From assembly GCF_009789575.1 (NCBI RefSeq), contig NZ_CP046908.1, positions 1,178,001 through 1,242,000 on the forward strand: a stretch of 64,000 nt of DNA. Reading direction: 5' to 3'. Below are positions 18,516 to 31,246 of the stretch, in pieces (within the stretch, counting starts at the first letter, position 1; each line of letters begins with the position of its first letter). The notes below the pieces were generated by a model, which did not search any database, was not told the origin of the DNA, and worked only from the letters and a program-made list of their open reading frames with translations. The translations under genes and the position numbers were made by a program. This stretch comes from Stappia indica. GTDB lineage: Bacteria > Pseudomonadota > Alphaproteobacteria > Rhizobiales > Stappiaceae.

Positions 18516-19085
18516 ATGACCGACGTTCCCTCCCTCCCCGTCACCGAAGCCGTCCGCCAGAAGTGGGGCTGGTTCCTCGCCCTCGGCATCGTGCTGGTGA
18601 TCGGCGGCATGCTGATGATCGCGCTGCCGCTCGCCAGCTCCATCGCCGTGACACTGATCATCGCCATCGTCTTCGCCATCGGCGGCGCGGTGCAGATCTG
18701 GCACGCCTTCTCCGTGCCCGGCTGGGGCGGCTTCATCTGGAACATCGCAACCGGCGCCATCGCGCTGGCCGGCGGCATCGCCGTCTATTTCAATCCGGTG
18801 GTGGGCGCGGCCGCGCTGACGCTCGTGGTCGCGGCGATCCTGCTGGCCCAGGGCGTTGCCCAGGTGCTGCTGGCGCTGAAGATCCGGCCGCAGGACGGCT
18901 GGGGCTGGGTGATGTTCGCCGGCATCGTCTCGGCGCTTGCCGGCCTGTGCATCTGGTTCGAGTTCCCCTCCTCCGCCGTCTGGGTGCTCGGCCTGCTGGC
19001 CGGCGTCTCCGTGCTGATCAACGGCTGGAGCTTCATCGCCATCGCGCTCGCCGCACGCACCATCTCCAAGCGCCTGTCCGCCTGA
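18516..19085 (+). CDS. HdeD family acid-resistance-type membrane protein
   Basis: A 189-residue polytopic protein. Six hydrophobic segments of about 20 residues alternate with short loops, in the three two-helix units typical of HdeD (WGWFLALGIVLVIGGMLMI, then GAVQIWHAF, GGIAVYFNPVVG, WFEFPSSAVWVLGLLAG). A HdeD role in acid stress is known from E. coli, but most alphaproteobacterial homologues are uncharacterised. The cytosolic N-terminus has 17 residues before the first helix. A possible ribosome site is ACAGGATC. It is divergent from the TrmJ-like gene and convergent with the histidine kinase gene. Confidence 0.88.
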   Translation: MTDVPSLPVTEAVRQKWGWFLALGIVLVIGGMLMIALPLASSIAVTLIIAIVFAIGGAVQIWHAFSVPGWGGFIWNIATGAIALAGGIAVYFNPVVGAAALTLVVAAILLAQGVAQVLLALKIRPQDGWGWVMFAGIVSALAGLCIWFEFPSSAVWVLGLLAGVSVLINGWSFIAIALAARTISKRLSA

Positions 19086-19151
19086 GCGGGCAGGTCGCCT
19101 GAAACAACGAGACGGAAAGTCCGGAAACGGGGCCGGCGAAAAGCCGAACGG

Positions 19152-20576
19152 CTATTCGGCGGCCTCGACCATGTTCGGCAGACGCGCCACGCCGGGCATG
19201 AAGTCGATGCGGAAGTCCGAGCCGCGGCCCGGCTCGCTGACCGCGTCGATGTCCCAGCCGTGGCGGCGGGCGATCGCCTGGCAGATGGCCAGCCCCATGC
19301 CGGTGCCGGCATAGCGGTCGCGCGAATGCAGCCGGCGGAAGGGCTCGAACACCTGCGCCTTGTGCTGCATGTCGAAGCCGATGCCATTGTCGCGGATGAC
19401 GATGGCCGCCGTCGCGCCGGTACCGAGCCGCTCGGCCAGCACCTCCACCACCGGCGGCCGGTCGGGATGACGGAACTTGATGGCGTTGCCGATCAGGTTC
19501 TGGAACAGCTGCTCCAGGAACACCGCATCGCCCGAGAGCACCGCGTCGCTGTCGCGCAGCACGACTTCGGCCCCGTTCTCGCGGATCAGCTCCGACAGGC
19601 TGTCGCGGACGCGCTCGACCAGCTGCGCCAGCGGCACAGCCTCGCGCGACAGCTCCCGGTCGGAGGCGGCCGAATAGTTCAGCAGGTTGGAAATCAGCGT
19701 CTTCGCCCGCCCGGCCGAGGCCTTCATCACGTTGGCAGCGTAGTCGATGGTCTCGCGGTCCTTGTTGGCCACCCCCTCGAGCAGCAGATCGCTGAACACG
19801 GTGATCTTGCGCACCGGTTCCTTCAGGTCGTGCGAGGCGAGATTGTTGAACTGGGTCAGCCGCTCGTTGGCGGCCAGAAGGTCGGCATTGGCCTGTGCCA
19901 GCTCGCTGGTGCGCTCGGCCACCCGCCGCTCCAGCTGCGCCTGCAGCCGCATCAGCCGGCTGCGGTCGCGCAGGAGCAGCAGCCCCATGGAGACGCCGGC
20001 AACCAGCAGGCCGACGATCAGCGCCAGCACCAGGTTCACCGTGCGCTGCAGCGCCGCGCGCTGGCGCGAGGCCGCATCCAGCTGCAGCCGATAGACCGCC
20101 GAGCGGAACGAATCGATGGTTGCCTGCAGGGCGGCGAAATCGCTGCGCAGCTTGCGCGCGGCCAGGACATCGCCGGAGGCGATGGCGGACATCAGGGGAT
20201 CGGCGGCGCGCAGCACCGCCTCCAGCTCGCCCATCAGCGGCACCGAGCCATCGACCCGCACCAGCTCCTGGCCCGCCTCGCCCTCGCCAAGGCGCATGGC
20301 ACGGCTCCACAGGATGTCGAAGCGCGCGGTCACCTCCTGGGTGTGCTCGCTCGCGCCGTCATGCACGATCATCTTGTTGAGGGCATGAATCAAATCCTGA
20401 TACTCGACCACAAGCTGGGCCGTGTACCAGATCAGGCTCTGACGGTATTCGGAGCGGTCTTCGCTGTTCTGGCGGTTGAGCGTCGAGACCACGAAGAAGA
20501 GCGACGCAGTGATGATGGCGACGCCGATCAACAGGGACACGTAAAGCGTCCGCACCCATCTTGCGCTGAGGTCCAT
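19152..20576 (-). CDS. Membrane sensor histidine kinase
   Basis: A kinase of about 474 residues. Order: transmembrane helix about 10-32; a periplasmic helical region of about 150 residues; a second helix about 185-207; a coiled coil starting RLQAQLERRVAERTSELAQ; and the HisKA dimerisation helix with the phospho-acceptor His in LASHDLKEPVRKI. The ATPase domain follows (NLIGNAIKFR, DNGIGFDM, GTGMGLAICQAIA). The kinase resembles the bacteriophytochrome/PAS-kinase group. There is no receiver domain. The exact start is uncertain (20576 or 20633; neither has a good ribosome site). The gene directly upstream, on the same strand, encodes an exported molybdopterin-domain-like protein that could be its sensing partner. 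No cognate response regulator is adjacent. Confidence 0.9.
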   Translation of the reverse strand: MDLSARWVRTLYVSLLIGVAIITASLFFVVSTLNRQNSEDRSEYRQSLIWYTAQLVVEYQDLIHALNKMIVHDGASEHTQEVTARFDILWSRAMRLGEGEAGQELVRVDGSVPLMGELEAVLRAADPLMSAIASGDVLAARKLRSDFAALQATIDSFRSAVYRLQLDAASRQRAALQRTVNLVLALIVGLLVAGVSMGLLLLRDRSRLMRLQAQLERRVAERTSELAQANADLLAANERLTQFNNLASHDLKEPVRKITVFSDLLLEGVANKDRETIDYAANVMKASAGRAKTLISNLLNYSAASDRELSREAVPLAQLVERVRDSLSELIRENGAEVVLRDSDAVLSGDAVFLEQLFQNLIGNAIKFRHPDRPPVVEVLAERLGTGATAAIVIRDNGIGFDMQHKAQVFEPFRRLHSRDRYAGTGMGLAICQAIARRHGWDIDAVSEPGRGSDFRIDFMPGVARLPNMVEAAE

Positions 20577-20682
20577 GGCCGCCCGTTTCGCTCCCGTAGC
20601 CGTCCGCCCGCGCAAGACCGCAGGCCCGGACATGAAGCTTACAGCCGGGGAGGAAGCGAGGAAAGGCCGATTTCAACCAGAA

Positions 20683-21231
20683 CTATCGGGATCGTGAATC
20701 CACTACTATGATTTCGCGGATCTGCCAGATCGCGCGGGAGTAGTAGAGTTCCTGGCGCAGCTCCTCGTGGCCCGACCAGGGATAGATCAGCCACAGCGGT
20801 CCGCGGTCGCGGATGCTCATGTCCTTGCCGCCGACGCGCATGGCCAGAATCACGTCGTAGCCGGTCGCGTCCGACAGCGGGATCTCCACCCGGTAGTTGT
20901 TGAGCGCCACCGCCTCGATCCGGTCGCCGGTAGCGCCCACCCGCTCCAGCAGGTCGCGCAGCAAGGGTCCCTCGAACAGGACCTCGTCCGCCATCCACGG
21001 CGTTTCGGTGGTGAGCGACGTCATGCCGAGCGCCGTCAGTTCGGCGCGGGTGAAGCTGACCGGCGCACCGCCCTCGATCGCCCCGCTCACCACCAGCACC
21101 GGCTCCTCGTCGGCCCGCACGGTGCCGCCGGCCGGCAGCAAGGCAAGGCCGATCAGAAACGCAAGCGCCGCGACGACACGGCACAGACCCTTTCGGCCGG
21201 CGGCACACCAGCCTTCCATCGGTCCCTGCAT
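20683..21231 (-). CDS. Exported protein with an oxidoreductase molybdopterin-binding-like fold
   Basis: A protein of about 182 residues with a long signal-like N-terminus (hydrophobic stretch VVAALAFLIGLALLPAGG ending near VRADEEP). The mature part carries the pattern of the sulfite-oxidase-like molybdopterin domain: a loop DLLERVGATGDRIEAVALNNY, the IPLSDATGYDVILAMRVGGK strand region, and the DRGPLWLIYPWSG signature. I see no cysteine that could ligate molybdenum in the usual position, so it may be a cofactor-free or sensory relative. Such proteins often lie next to a signal-transduction gene, and here the kinase gene is 106 bp downstream on the same strand. The start at 21231 is tentative. 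Confidence 0.72.
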   Translation of the reverse strand: MQGPMEGWCAAGRKGLCRVVAALAFLIGLALLPAGGTVRADEEPVLVVSGAIEGGAPVSFTRAELTALGMTSLTTETPWMADEVLFEGPLLRDLLERVGATGDRIEAVALNNYRVEIPLSDATGYDVILAMRVGGKDMSIRDRGPLWLIYPWSGHEELRQELYYSRAIWQIREIIVVDSRSR

Positions 21232-21514
21232 CCGGTCCACCTGCACCGTTACCCTCCGAATCTTTGACAAGGAGATATGCGATGAATAGGCACTTCTCGC
21301 AAGCGGTCGAGGGTTGCATCCGCCGATATGGTTTCCAAGCGCGCCGAGCATGATTGACGAATGGCCGGCTTTCCGTTTGGCCGGCCCTTTGCTATAGGGG
21401 CCGCGCGGCCCCTGCGTCCGGCGGCGCCAACCTGCAACGGCAGGCGCCCGGCAGGGCCGGACGTATCGGGCGCATCAGGCGCGCAAGCCACCCAAGACGC
21501 GAGGTCATCTGCAC

Positions 21515-22729
21515 ATGGCGAAGATTAAGGTTGTCAATCCGGTTGTCGAACTCGACGGCGACGAGATGACCAGGATCATCTGGCAGTTTATCAAGGACAA
21601 GCTGATCCACCCCTATCTCGACATCGACCTGAAGTACTATGACCTTTCGATCGAGAAGCGCGACGAGACGGACGACCAGATCACCGTCGACGCCGCCAAC
21701 GCCATCAAGAAGTACGGCGTCGGCGTGAAGTGCGCCACGATCACGCCGGACGAGGCCCGCGTCGAGGAGTTCGGCCTCAAGAAGATGTGGCGCTCGCCGA
21801 ACGGCACGATCCGCAACATCCTCGGCGGCGTGATCTTCCGCGAGCCGATCATCATGCAGAACGTCCCGCGCCTGGTGCCGGGCTGGACCCAGCCGATCAT
21901 CGTCGGCCGCCACGCCTTCGGCGACCAGTACCGCGCCACCGACTTCCGGTTCCCGGGCAAGGGCAAGCTGACGGTCAAGTTCGTCGGCGAGGACGGCACC
22001 ACCATCGAGCACGAAGTGTTTGACGCACCGTCGTCGGGCGTGGCCATGGCGATGTACAACCTCGACGATTCGATCCGCGACTTCGCCCGCGCCTCGATGA
22101 ACTACGCCCTGCAGCGCAGCGTGCCGTGCTACCTGTCGACCAAGAACACCATCCTCAAGGCCTATGACGGTCGCTTCAAGGACATCTTCCAGGAAGTGTA
22201 CGACGCCGAGTTCAAGTCGGCCTTCGAAGCCAAGAAGATCTGGTACGAGCACCGCCTGATCGACGACATGGTCGCGGCCGCGCTGAAGTGGTCGGGCGGC
22301 TATGTCTGGGCCTGCAAGAACTACGACGGCGACGTGCAGTCGGACATCGTCGCGCAGGGCTTCGGCTCGCTCGGCCTGATGACCTCCGTGCTGATGACCC
22401 CGGACGGGCAGACGGTGGAGGCGGAAGCCGCCCACGGCACCGTCACCCGCCACTACCGCCAGCACCAGCGCGGCGAGGAGACCTCGACCAACCCGATCGC
22501 CTCGATCTTCGCCTGGACCCGCGGCCTCGCCCACCGGGCCAAGCTCGACGACAACCAGGAGCTGGCGAACTTCGCCGCGACCCTGGAGAAGGTCTGCATC
22601 GACACCGTCGAGTCCGGCCACATGACCAAGGACCTGGCGCTGCTCGTCGGCCCGGACCAGAAGTGGCTGACCACCAACGGCTTCCTCGACAAGATCGACG
22701 AGAACCTGAAGAAGGCGATGGCCGCCTGA
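21515..22729 (+). CDS. icd: NADP-dependent isocitrate dehydrogenase
   Basis: A 404-residue homodimeric (type II) enzyme oxidising isocitrate to 2-oxoglutarate with NADP+ in the TCA cycle. It starts [20 protein letters not shown], and the active-site loops [30 protein letters not shown] and [20 protein letters not shown] match the eukaryote-like alphaproteobacterial form rather than E. coli Icd. Mg2+/isocitrate aspartates lie in the region DGDVQSD. It is preceded by a 163-bp intergenic gap and ends at a strong terminator, so it is monocistronic. Confidence 0.98.
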   Translation: MAKIKVVNPVVELDGDEMTRIIWQFIKDKLIHPYLDIDLKYYDLSIEKRDETDDQITVDAANAIKKYGVGVKCATITPDEARVEEFGLKKMWRSPNGTIRNILGGVIFREPIIMQNVPRLVPGWTQPIIVGRHAFGDQYRATDFRFPGKGKLTVKFVGEDGTTIEHEVFDAPSSGVAMAMYNLDDSIRDFARASMNYALQRSVPCYLSTKNTILKAYDGRFKDIFQEVYDAEFKSAFEAKKIWYEHRLIDDMVAAALKWSGGYVWACKNYDGDVQSDIVAQGFGSLGLMTSVLMTPDGQTVEAEAAHGTVTRHYRQHQRGEETSTNPIASIFAWTRGLAHRAKLDDNQELANFAATLEKVCIDTVESGHMTKDLALLVGPDQKWLTTNGFLDKIDENLKKAMAA

Positions 22730-22766
22730 AAAGCTGCCTGAAGAGCTGCCTGCCGACGAGTTTGCG

Positions 22767-22793
22767 AAAGGCGCCCCTCGCGGGCGCCTTTTT
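22767..22793 (+). terminator. Rho-independent terminator after icd
   Basis: Perfect 10-bp stem AAAGGCGCCC / GGGCGCCTTT with a small loop, followed by TTTGC. Confidence 0.92.
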
Positions 22794-22888
22794 GCATTTC
22801 GGCCCGCCCCGACCATCTTGCGGAGCGCGACGCGGCGCGCGCAAGCCGCTAACATGTCGGCATCATTCCTTTCAGGAGCCCCATCGCG

Positions 22889-23329
22889 ATGACCTTGCGC
22901 TTTCCTTCCGTCGTCCGTCTGCTTGCCGCCGCCCTCACCCTCTTCGCCCTCGCCCTTCCCGCCGCAGCGCAAGGCGCATACGAACCGGCCCGCGGCACGC
23001 CCGAGCGCGCCGCGCTGATGGATGCGATCCGCCCGCTGGTCGAGGTACGCGTCGGCGGTCCGGTGCAATTCGTGGTCGACCGCCTGCAGGTCTCCGGCGA
23101 CTGGGCCTTCGCGATCCTCGACCCGCAGCATCCCGGCGGCGCGCAGATCGACCCGGCCAAGACGATCTATGGCGAGGACGCGGAGTACATGGACGGCTTG
23201 CGCACCTTTGCCCTTCTCGTGCGCGCCAACGGCCGCTGGAACATCGTCGATTATGCGGTGGGCCCGACCGACGCCTTCTGGGACGGCAACCCGCTCTATC
23301 GCCAGATCCCGCGAGGCCTGCTTCCTTGA
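22889..23329 (+). CDS. Secreted protein of unknown function
   Basis: A 146-residue exported protein I do not recognise. MTLRFPSVVRLLAAALTLFA is a strong Sec signal, with a likely cleavage after ALPAAA. The mature region of about 118 residues has short beta-strand-like stretches (VEVRVGGPVQFVVDRLQV, WAFAILDP) and a C-terminal WNIVDYAVGPTDAFWDGN segment. It reads like a one-domain periplasmic protein, with no cysteines. It follows the icd terminator by 95 bp, so it has its own promoter. The JmjC-like gene starts 146 bp later. Confidence 0.7.
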   Translation: MTLRFPSVVRLLAAALTLFALALPAAAQGAYEPARGTPERAALMDAIRPLVEVRVGGPVQFVVDRLQVSGDWAFAILDPQHPGGAQIDPAKTIYGEDAEYMDGLRTFALLVRANGRWNIVDYAVGPTDAFWDGNPLYRQIPRGLLP

Positions 23330-23339
23330 GGGAGCCGAT

Positions 23340-23400
23340 CGCCCCTCCTGGAAAGCTCGTGTTTACCACGACGGAAAATTGACAGCATTCCGGAGGGGCG
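23340..23400 (+). repeat. Inverted repeat upstream of the JmjC-like gene
   Basis: Perfect 9-bp arms CGCCCCTCC (23340-23348) and GGAGGGGCG (23392-23400), extended by GGAA/TTCC with one bulged base, enclose 43 bp. A TTGACA lies within the loop at 23379-23384. The element starts 11 bp after the stop of the secreted protein gene and could act as a terminator or leader structure. Confidence 0.45.
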
Positions 23401-23437
23401 AATTGCCGGGATTGAACCCATCTTCACCTGAACAGGA

Positions 23438-23461
23438 CATCTTCGACGAAAGTCGAAGATG
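23438..23461 (+). promoter_or_regulatory. GAAA-tetraloop hairpin directly before the JmjC gene's ribosome site
   Basis: Perfect 10-bp stem CATCTTCGAC / GTCGAAGATG with a GAAA tetraloop. It is followed at once by GGGAGAGGGGACC and the ATG at 23475, so the ribosome site directly abuts it and translation control or message stabilisation is possible. Confidence 0.6.
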
Positions 23462-23474
23462 GGAGAGGGGACCA

Positions 23475-24344
23475 ATGACGACACTCGGGCTGCCGAAAGA
23501 CATCGCGGATATCTGGGACAGGGAGATCGTCCGCGTGACGCACGACCTCCCCGACAACCCGCTGTTCTCGGACGAGGCGCTGGCCGAACTCGTCGCCAAC
23601 AACCCGGACGCCGTGCGCGAGATCGCCACGATGGACACCAGCGTCGAGGACAAGAGCCGCTGGCGCGCCAGCGGCATCTCCGCCGACGACCCGCAAGGCC
23701 TGTTCAGCGCCGTGCGCAGCGGCGCGCTCTGGGTCAATATCGGCCATGTCGGCGGCCGCGACGCCCGCTACCAGCGGCTGATCGACGACATCATGGACCA
23801 GATCGACGCGGCCGTTCCCGGTCCGGCCAGCTACAGCCGCCAGATCGGCATCCTCATCTCCTCGCCCCGTGCCCGCGTCTACTATCATGCGGACGTGCCG
23901 GGCCAGGGCCTCATCCACATCCGCGGCGAAAAGCGCATCTGGCTCTATCCGGGCCGCGAGCCCTATCTGAAGCCGGAGGAGCTGGAGCGCGTGGTGACCG
24001 CCGTCACCGCCGAGGAGATCAGCTACGATCCCAGCTACGACGAGGCCGCCACGGTGATCGACCTGACGCCGGGCACCGCCCTGTTCTGGCCGCTCAACTG
24101 GCCGCACCGGGTCGTCAATGCCGACAGCCTCAACGTTTCGGCGACGGTCGAATACCACACGCCCAAGACCCGCCGGCACTTCGCGGTCAACTATGCCAAT
24201 GGCGTGCTGCGCCATGGCCTCGGCGTGACGCCGCGCTCGCGCGCCATCGACGGGCCCGGCTTCTGGGGCAAGGCGGCCTTCGCCTATGCCTGCCGCAAGT
24301 CCGGCCTCGCCAGGCGCTTGCTGCAGTCCGCCAAGGGAGCCTGA
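23475..24344 (+). CDS. JmjC/cupin-like iron(II)/2-oxoglutarate oxygenase candidate
   Basis: A 289-residue soluble protein. The middle contains an apparent JmjC/cupin metal triad: His138-x-Asp140 (YYHADVPGQG) and a distal His211 (FWPLNWPHRVVNAD). This is the order and spacing used by Fe(II)/2-oxoglutarate hydroxylases of the cupin-like JmjC group. The helical N-terminal 100 residues are not recognised. The C-terminal 60 residues contain a basic segment. The gene starts with a good ribosome site after a strong hairpin. It is followed only 4 bp later by an acyltransferase gene, so the two are probably cotranscribed. The substrate is unknown; a small molecule, lipid or protein are all possible. 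The oxygenase label is inference from the triad. Confidence 0.7.
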   Translation: MTTLGLPKDIADIWDREIVRVTHDLPDNPLFSDEALAELVANNPDAVREIATMDTSVEDKSRWRASGISADDPQGLFSAVRSGALWVNIGHVGGRDARYQRLIDDIMDQIDAAVPGPASYSRQIGILISSPRARVYYHADVPGQGLIHIRGEKRIWLYPGREPYLKPEELERVVTAVTAEEISYDPSYDEAATVIDLTPGTALFWPLNWPHRVVNADSLNVSATVEYHTPKTRRHFAVNYANGVLRHGLGVTPRSRAIDGPGFWGKAAFAYACRKSGLARRLLQSAKGA

Positions 24345-24348
24345 GCCG

Positions 24349-25557
24349 ATGGCGGATGTCGCCAGGCCGCTGGCCCGACGCTTCGACAGCATCCACGATC
24401 CGCACCTCGTCGAACGATGGACAAGGCTGGAGGAGAGCGGCGGTTCCACCGCCTTTCTCGGCCTCGACTTCGTGCGCTCCATGCAGGACGGGCTGGCGCC
24501 GGAGCGGCACGGCACGCCGCTCTATATCGCGATCGACGACGCACAGACCGGCGCGCCCTTGATGATCGTGCCGCTGCTCGCCGACACGCGCTTCGGCGTG
24601 CGGCGCCTCGGATTTCTCGACTACGGCGTCGTCGACTATCACTTCCCGCTGGTCGATCCCAAGGCCTGCGCCGACCCGCAGCGCTTCGTCGCGATCCGCC
24701 GGGCCTTCATCGCCGCCCTGCCGCCGCACGACGCCCTGCTGCTGCGCAAGGTCATCCGCGAATATCGCGGCGTGCCCAATCCGCTCTGGAGCGAAGACCA
24801 GCTGATCGACACCGGCGAGGGCGCCTCGCGCATCGACCTCGACCCGGAGAGCCTGGAGCGGGCGCAAAGGAACCATTCGGTCTATCCGAAGATGGCAAAG
24901 CAGCGGGCGAAGCTGGACAAGCTGCCCGGTTTCGAGATCGTCGAGGCCAGGACGCCCTGTGAGATCGACCAGATCCTTGGCGTCATGGCGCGCCAGCGCC
25001 AGCAGCGGATGTCGGCACAGGGTATCCCGGACCTTTTCCAGGACCCGGCGGTCTTTGCCCATTACCGCCGCCTGGCGATGGACGGATGCAAGGACGGGCG
25101 GATCCTGTTGCTGGGTTTGCGGGTCGGCGAGACATGGCTGGCGACCAGCTACTGCCTGTGCCACCGGGGCATCGTCACGGGCATCCTGTGCTCGCTGGAC
25201 GAAGGCCCCTATCGCAAGCATTCCCCCGGCCTCATCGCCACGATCCTGGAGATCGAATGGGGACAGCGCCACGGCTTTGCGCTCTATGACTTCGGCGCCG
25301 GAAGCTACGGCTACAAGGACCGTTTCGGCGGCCGGCACCGCGTCATCAAGGCGCTCGGCGTTTCGGCAACCTTGCGCGGCTCGGCCTATCTTGCGCTCTG
25401 CCGCGCACGCATCGGCCTGCGCCTGTGGCTGCGCGATCACCCCGCGCTGGCGCAAGCCGCGCGCCGGGCAAAGACGCTGCTCGCCGCCGCCATGGGGCGC
25501 AAGCGCGACCCGAAGAGCGGCGCCGTGAGGCGAAGCCGGCCGTTGCCGCTCAACTGA
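24349..25557 (+). CDS. GNAT (BioF2-like/CelD-type) acyltransferase
   Basis: A 402-residue protein with a BioF2-like double GNAT fold. The second half has the pattern of CelD/BcsL family acetyltransferases (HRGIVTGILCSLDEGPYRKHSPG, then LYDFGAGSYGYKDRFGG). The last motif is a classic one for this family. These enzymes use an acyl-CoA or acyl-tRNA donor in polysaccharide or capsule modification, or in unknown conjugations. It starts 4 bp after the JmjC-like stop codon, suggesting a functional pair. The basic C-terminal tail of about 25 residues is low-complexity. It is convergent with the ion-channel gene. Confidence 0.82.
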   Translation: MADVARPLARRFDSIHDPHLVERWTRLEESGGSTAFLGLDFVRSMQDGLAPERHGTPLYIAIDDAQTGAPLMIVPLLADTRFGVRRLGFLDYGVVDYHFPLVDPKACADPQRFVAIRRAFIAALPPHDALLLRKVIREYRGVPNPLWSEDQLIDTGEGASRIDLDPESLERAQRNHSVYPKMAKQRAKLDKLPGFEIVEARTPCEIDQILGVMARQRQQRMSAQGIPDLFQDPAVFAHYRRLAMDGCKDGRILLLGLRVGETWLATSYCLCHRGIVTGILCSLDEGPYRKHSPGLIATILEIEWGQRHGFALYDFGAGSYGYKDRFGGRHRVIKALGVSATLRGSAYLALCRARIGLRLWLRDHPALAQAARRAKTLLAAAMGRKRDPKSGAVRRSRPLPLN

Positions 25558-25604
25558 GGCCTCGCGGCGCGGCGTGCTCCTTTCCTGACGCCTTGCCGGG
25601 CCTG

Positions 25605-27098
25605 CTACGTCTTGTCGTCGGGCTTGACGCCCGGCGAGCCGCCCTCCGCCCCGCCGTCGTCGTCCTGGTCCCGGTCTTGTGCGTCCGGCAGGTCGGAGAA
25701 AAGGTCCGGCAGCATCTCGGTGTCCGGCCCCATGTCCGACAGGCCCTCGCCGTCGCTCGCAAGCGCATCCTCCGTCTCGTCCGCAGGCTCGCCGGCCGGC
25801 TCCACCTCGGCAGCCTCGGCGATCTCCTCCTCCACGATGTCCCCGCGGGGAAGATCCCGGCGGCGGCGCACCTCGTCCAGGATGCGGCGGGCGAGGTCCG
25901 GCTTGCGGATCAGCAGCGCATGCAGATCCTGCGAATCCAGCACCATCAGCTGAGCATCGGACGTCGCCATCACCGTCGCCGAACGCCGCCGCTCGCCGAG
26001 CACCGCCATCTCGCCGAAGAAGCCCCCCTCTTCCAGATGGACACGGCTCTGGCCAATCGTCATCTCGATGAGGCCGGAGGCGATGAAGAACATGCTGTTC
26101 GCCGGTTCTCCGCGCTGGCTGATCACCTGGCCGGCCTTGACCGACCGGCCGCGCAGCAGCCGGGCGATCTCCGCGATGTCGGCCGCCCGCAGATCCTGGA
26201 ACAACGGCACCCGGGCGACCATGCCCCAGGTCACCGCGAAGTCGCGCGAATGGATCTCCCGGGCAAACGCGGTCGCCACGATGCCGACCGGCAGGGCCAG
26301 CAACCCGTAGCCGAGCAGCATCACCAGCCCGCCGAGCACCTTGCCGGCCGGCGTCACCGGAACCACGTCGCCATAGCCGACCGTCGTCACCGTGGTCATC
26401 GCCCACCAGACCGCATCCGGGATCGTGCCGAAGGCCTGCGGCTGCACCTGGCGCTCGACCATGTACATGGCGGTGGCCGCCAGCATCACCACGCCGAAGA
26501 TGATGATCAGGCTGGCGCCGATGGCGTGGCGCTCCGACAGCAGCGCATTGGTGAGCGAGCGCAGCGCCGGCGAGTAGCGCGCCAGCTTGAAGAACCGGGC
26601 GAGCCGCAGGATCACCAGGACCTTGAAATCGGTGGGAACCAGAAGAATGCCCAGCACGAAGGGCAATACCGCCAGCAGGTCGACGATGGCAGCCGGCTGC
26701 AGCGCGTAGCGCAGACGCGCCATGAGCGGCCTGTCCTTGCGGTAGGGCGGATGCAGGTTCGCCACCCACAGCCTTGCAAGATATTCGGCAAGGAACGTCG
26801 TGCCGATCACCAGTTCGGCCAGCGCGAAGCTGTCGCCCCACTCGGACGCCAGCGAGGGCACCGTCTCCAATGCCACCAGCGCGACCGCAGCCAGCACCAG
26901 GGCGATCAGCAACCGGTCGAACCAGCGCCCCTGCGGGTCGCCTGCCGAGCCGAGCTCCAGCCAGCGATAGAGACGCCAGCGGAGCCGTGTCATGCGTCCC
27001 GCCGGCGCAGGCGCATCCTCGCCGGAATGCGGCCGGCCGGCCGCCGGCCGCGGCGGGTCGCCAGCCTCTCCGGAAAGAGGATCGCGACCCGTTGCCAT
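25605..27098 (-). CDS. Cyclic-nucleotide-gated potassium channel
   Basis: A 497-residue six-helix channel of the MlotiK1/voltage-gated K+ family. An acidic-basic N-terminus is followed by S1-S6 from about residue 60, with an S4-like segment ILRLARFFKLARY carrying regularly spaced positive residues, and a selectivity filter TVGYGD at about residues 237-242. A cyclic-nucleotide-binding domain follows at about 290-410 with the phosphate-binding cassette GEMAVLGERRRSATV. The C-terminal 85 residues are strongly acidic. The start codon lies 4 bp after the alaS stop on the same strand, so the channel is the distal gene of an alaS operon. Confidence 0.93.
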   Translation of the reverse strand: MATGRDPLSGEAGDPPRPAAGRPHSGEDAPAPAGRMTRLRWRLYRWLELGSAGDPQGRWFDRLLIALVLAAVALVALETVPSLASEWGDSFALAELVIGTTFLAEYLARLWVANLHPPYRKDRPLMARLRYALQPAAIVDLLAVLPFVLGILLVPTDFKVLVILRLARFFKLARYSPALRSLTNALLSERHAIGASLIIIFGVVMLAATAMYMVERQVQPQAFGTIPDAVWWAMTTVTTVGYGDVVPVTPAGKVLGGLVMLLGYGLLALPVGIVATAFAREIHSRDFAVTWGMVARVPLFQDLRAADIAEIARLLRGRSVKAGQVISQRGEPANSMFFIASGLIEMTIGQSRVHLEEGGFFGEMAVLGERRRSATVMATSDAQLMVLDSQDLHALLIRKPDLARRILDEVRRRRDLPRGDIVEEEIAEAAEVEPAGEPADETEDALASDGEGLSDMGPDTEMLPDLFSDLPDAQDRDQDDDGGAEGGSPGVKPDDKT

Positions 27099-27102
27099 CT
27101 CG

Positions 27103-29781
<2,679 letters not shown>

Positions 29782-30006
29782 CAGGATCCCATCCGTTGCG
29801 CCGCGCCTGCCCGCCTGTCCCGCGGTCTTCGAATGGTCCGGAAGGGGGAGCGCGCCTGTCTTCGTTCTTGTGCCCGCTTTTAGCTTTGTGCCGGCAGCAA
29901 GTCCAGCGCGCGCCACGCCTTCGGCGGCGTCTTGCAACAGCAACCCTGGGCGGACCGCAAGCCACCCTCCCGCGGACCTGCCCTCGCGTTCATTTGGCCG
30001 GCGCCC

Positions 30007-30038
30007 CAAAAACAAACAGCCGCCCCGAAGGGCGGCTG
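30007..30038 (-). terminator. Rho-independent terminator after recA
   Basis: Perfect 9-bp stem CAGCCGCCC / GGGCGGCTG with a 4-nt loop, followed on the minus strand by TTTGTTTTTGGGG. It lies 10 bp beyond the recA stop. Confidence 0.9.
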
Positions 30039-30047
30039 CGGCAGTTG

Positions 30048-31127
<1,080 letters not shown>

Positions 31128-31179
31128 GAGGCTACCATCCTTATTTCACGCCGCGCCCGGCGATTCAAACTGCGCTTTT

Positions 31180-31194
31180 GTACCAGTTTTGTTC
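31180..31194 (-). promoter_or_regulatory. Second, degenerate SOS-like box
   Basis: GTAC-N7-GTTC, one base away from the GTTC-N7-GTTC consensus, 52 bp upstream of the recA start and in the likely core promoter. It may be a weaker LexA site. Confidence 0.4.
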
Positions 31195-31246
31195 TCATCA
31201 AGCAACAAGCATCAACATACTGAATATGTTTGACTATTCGATATAT

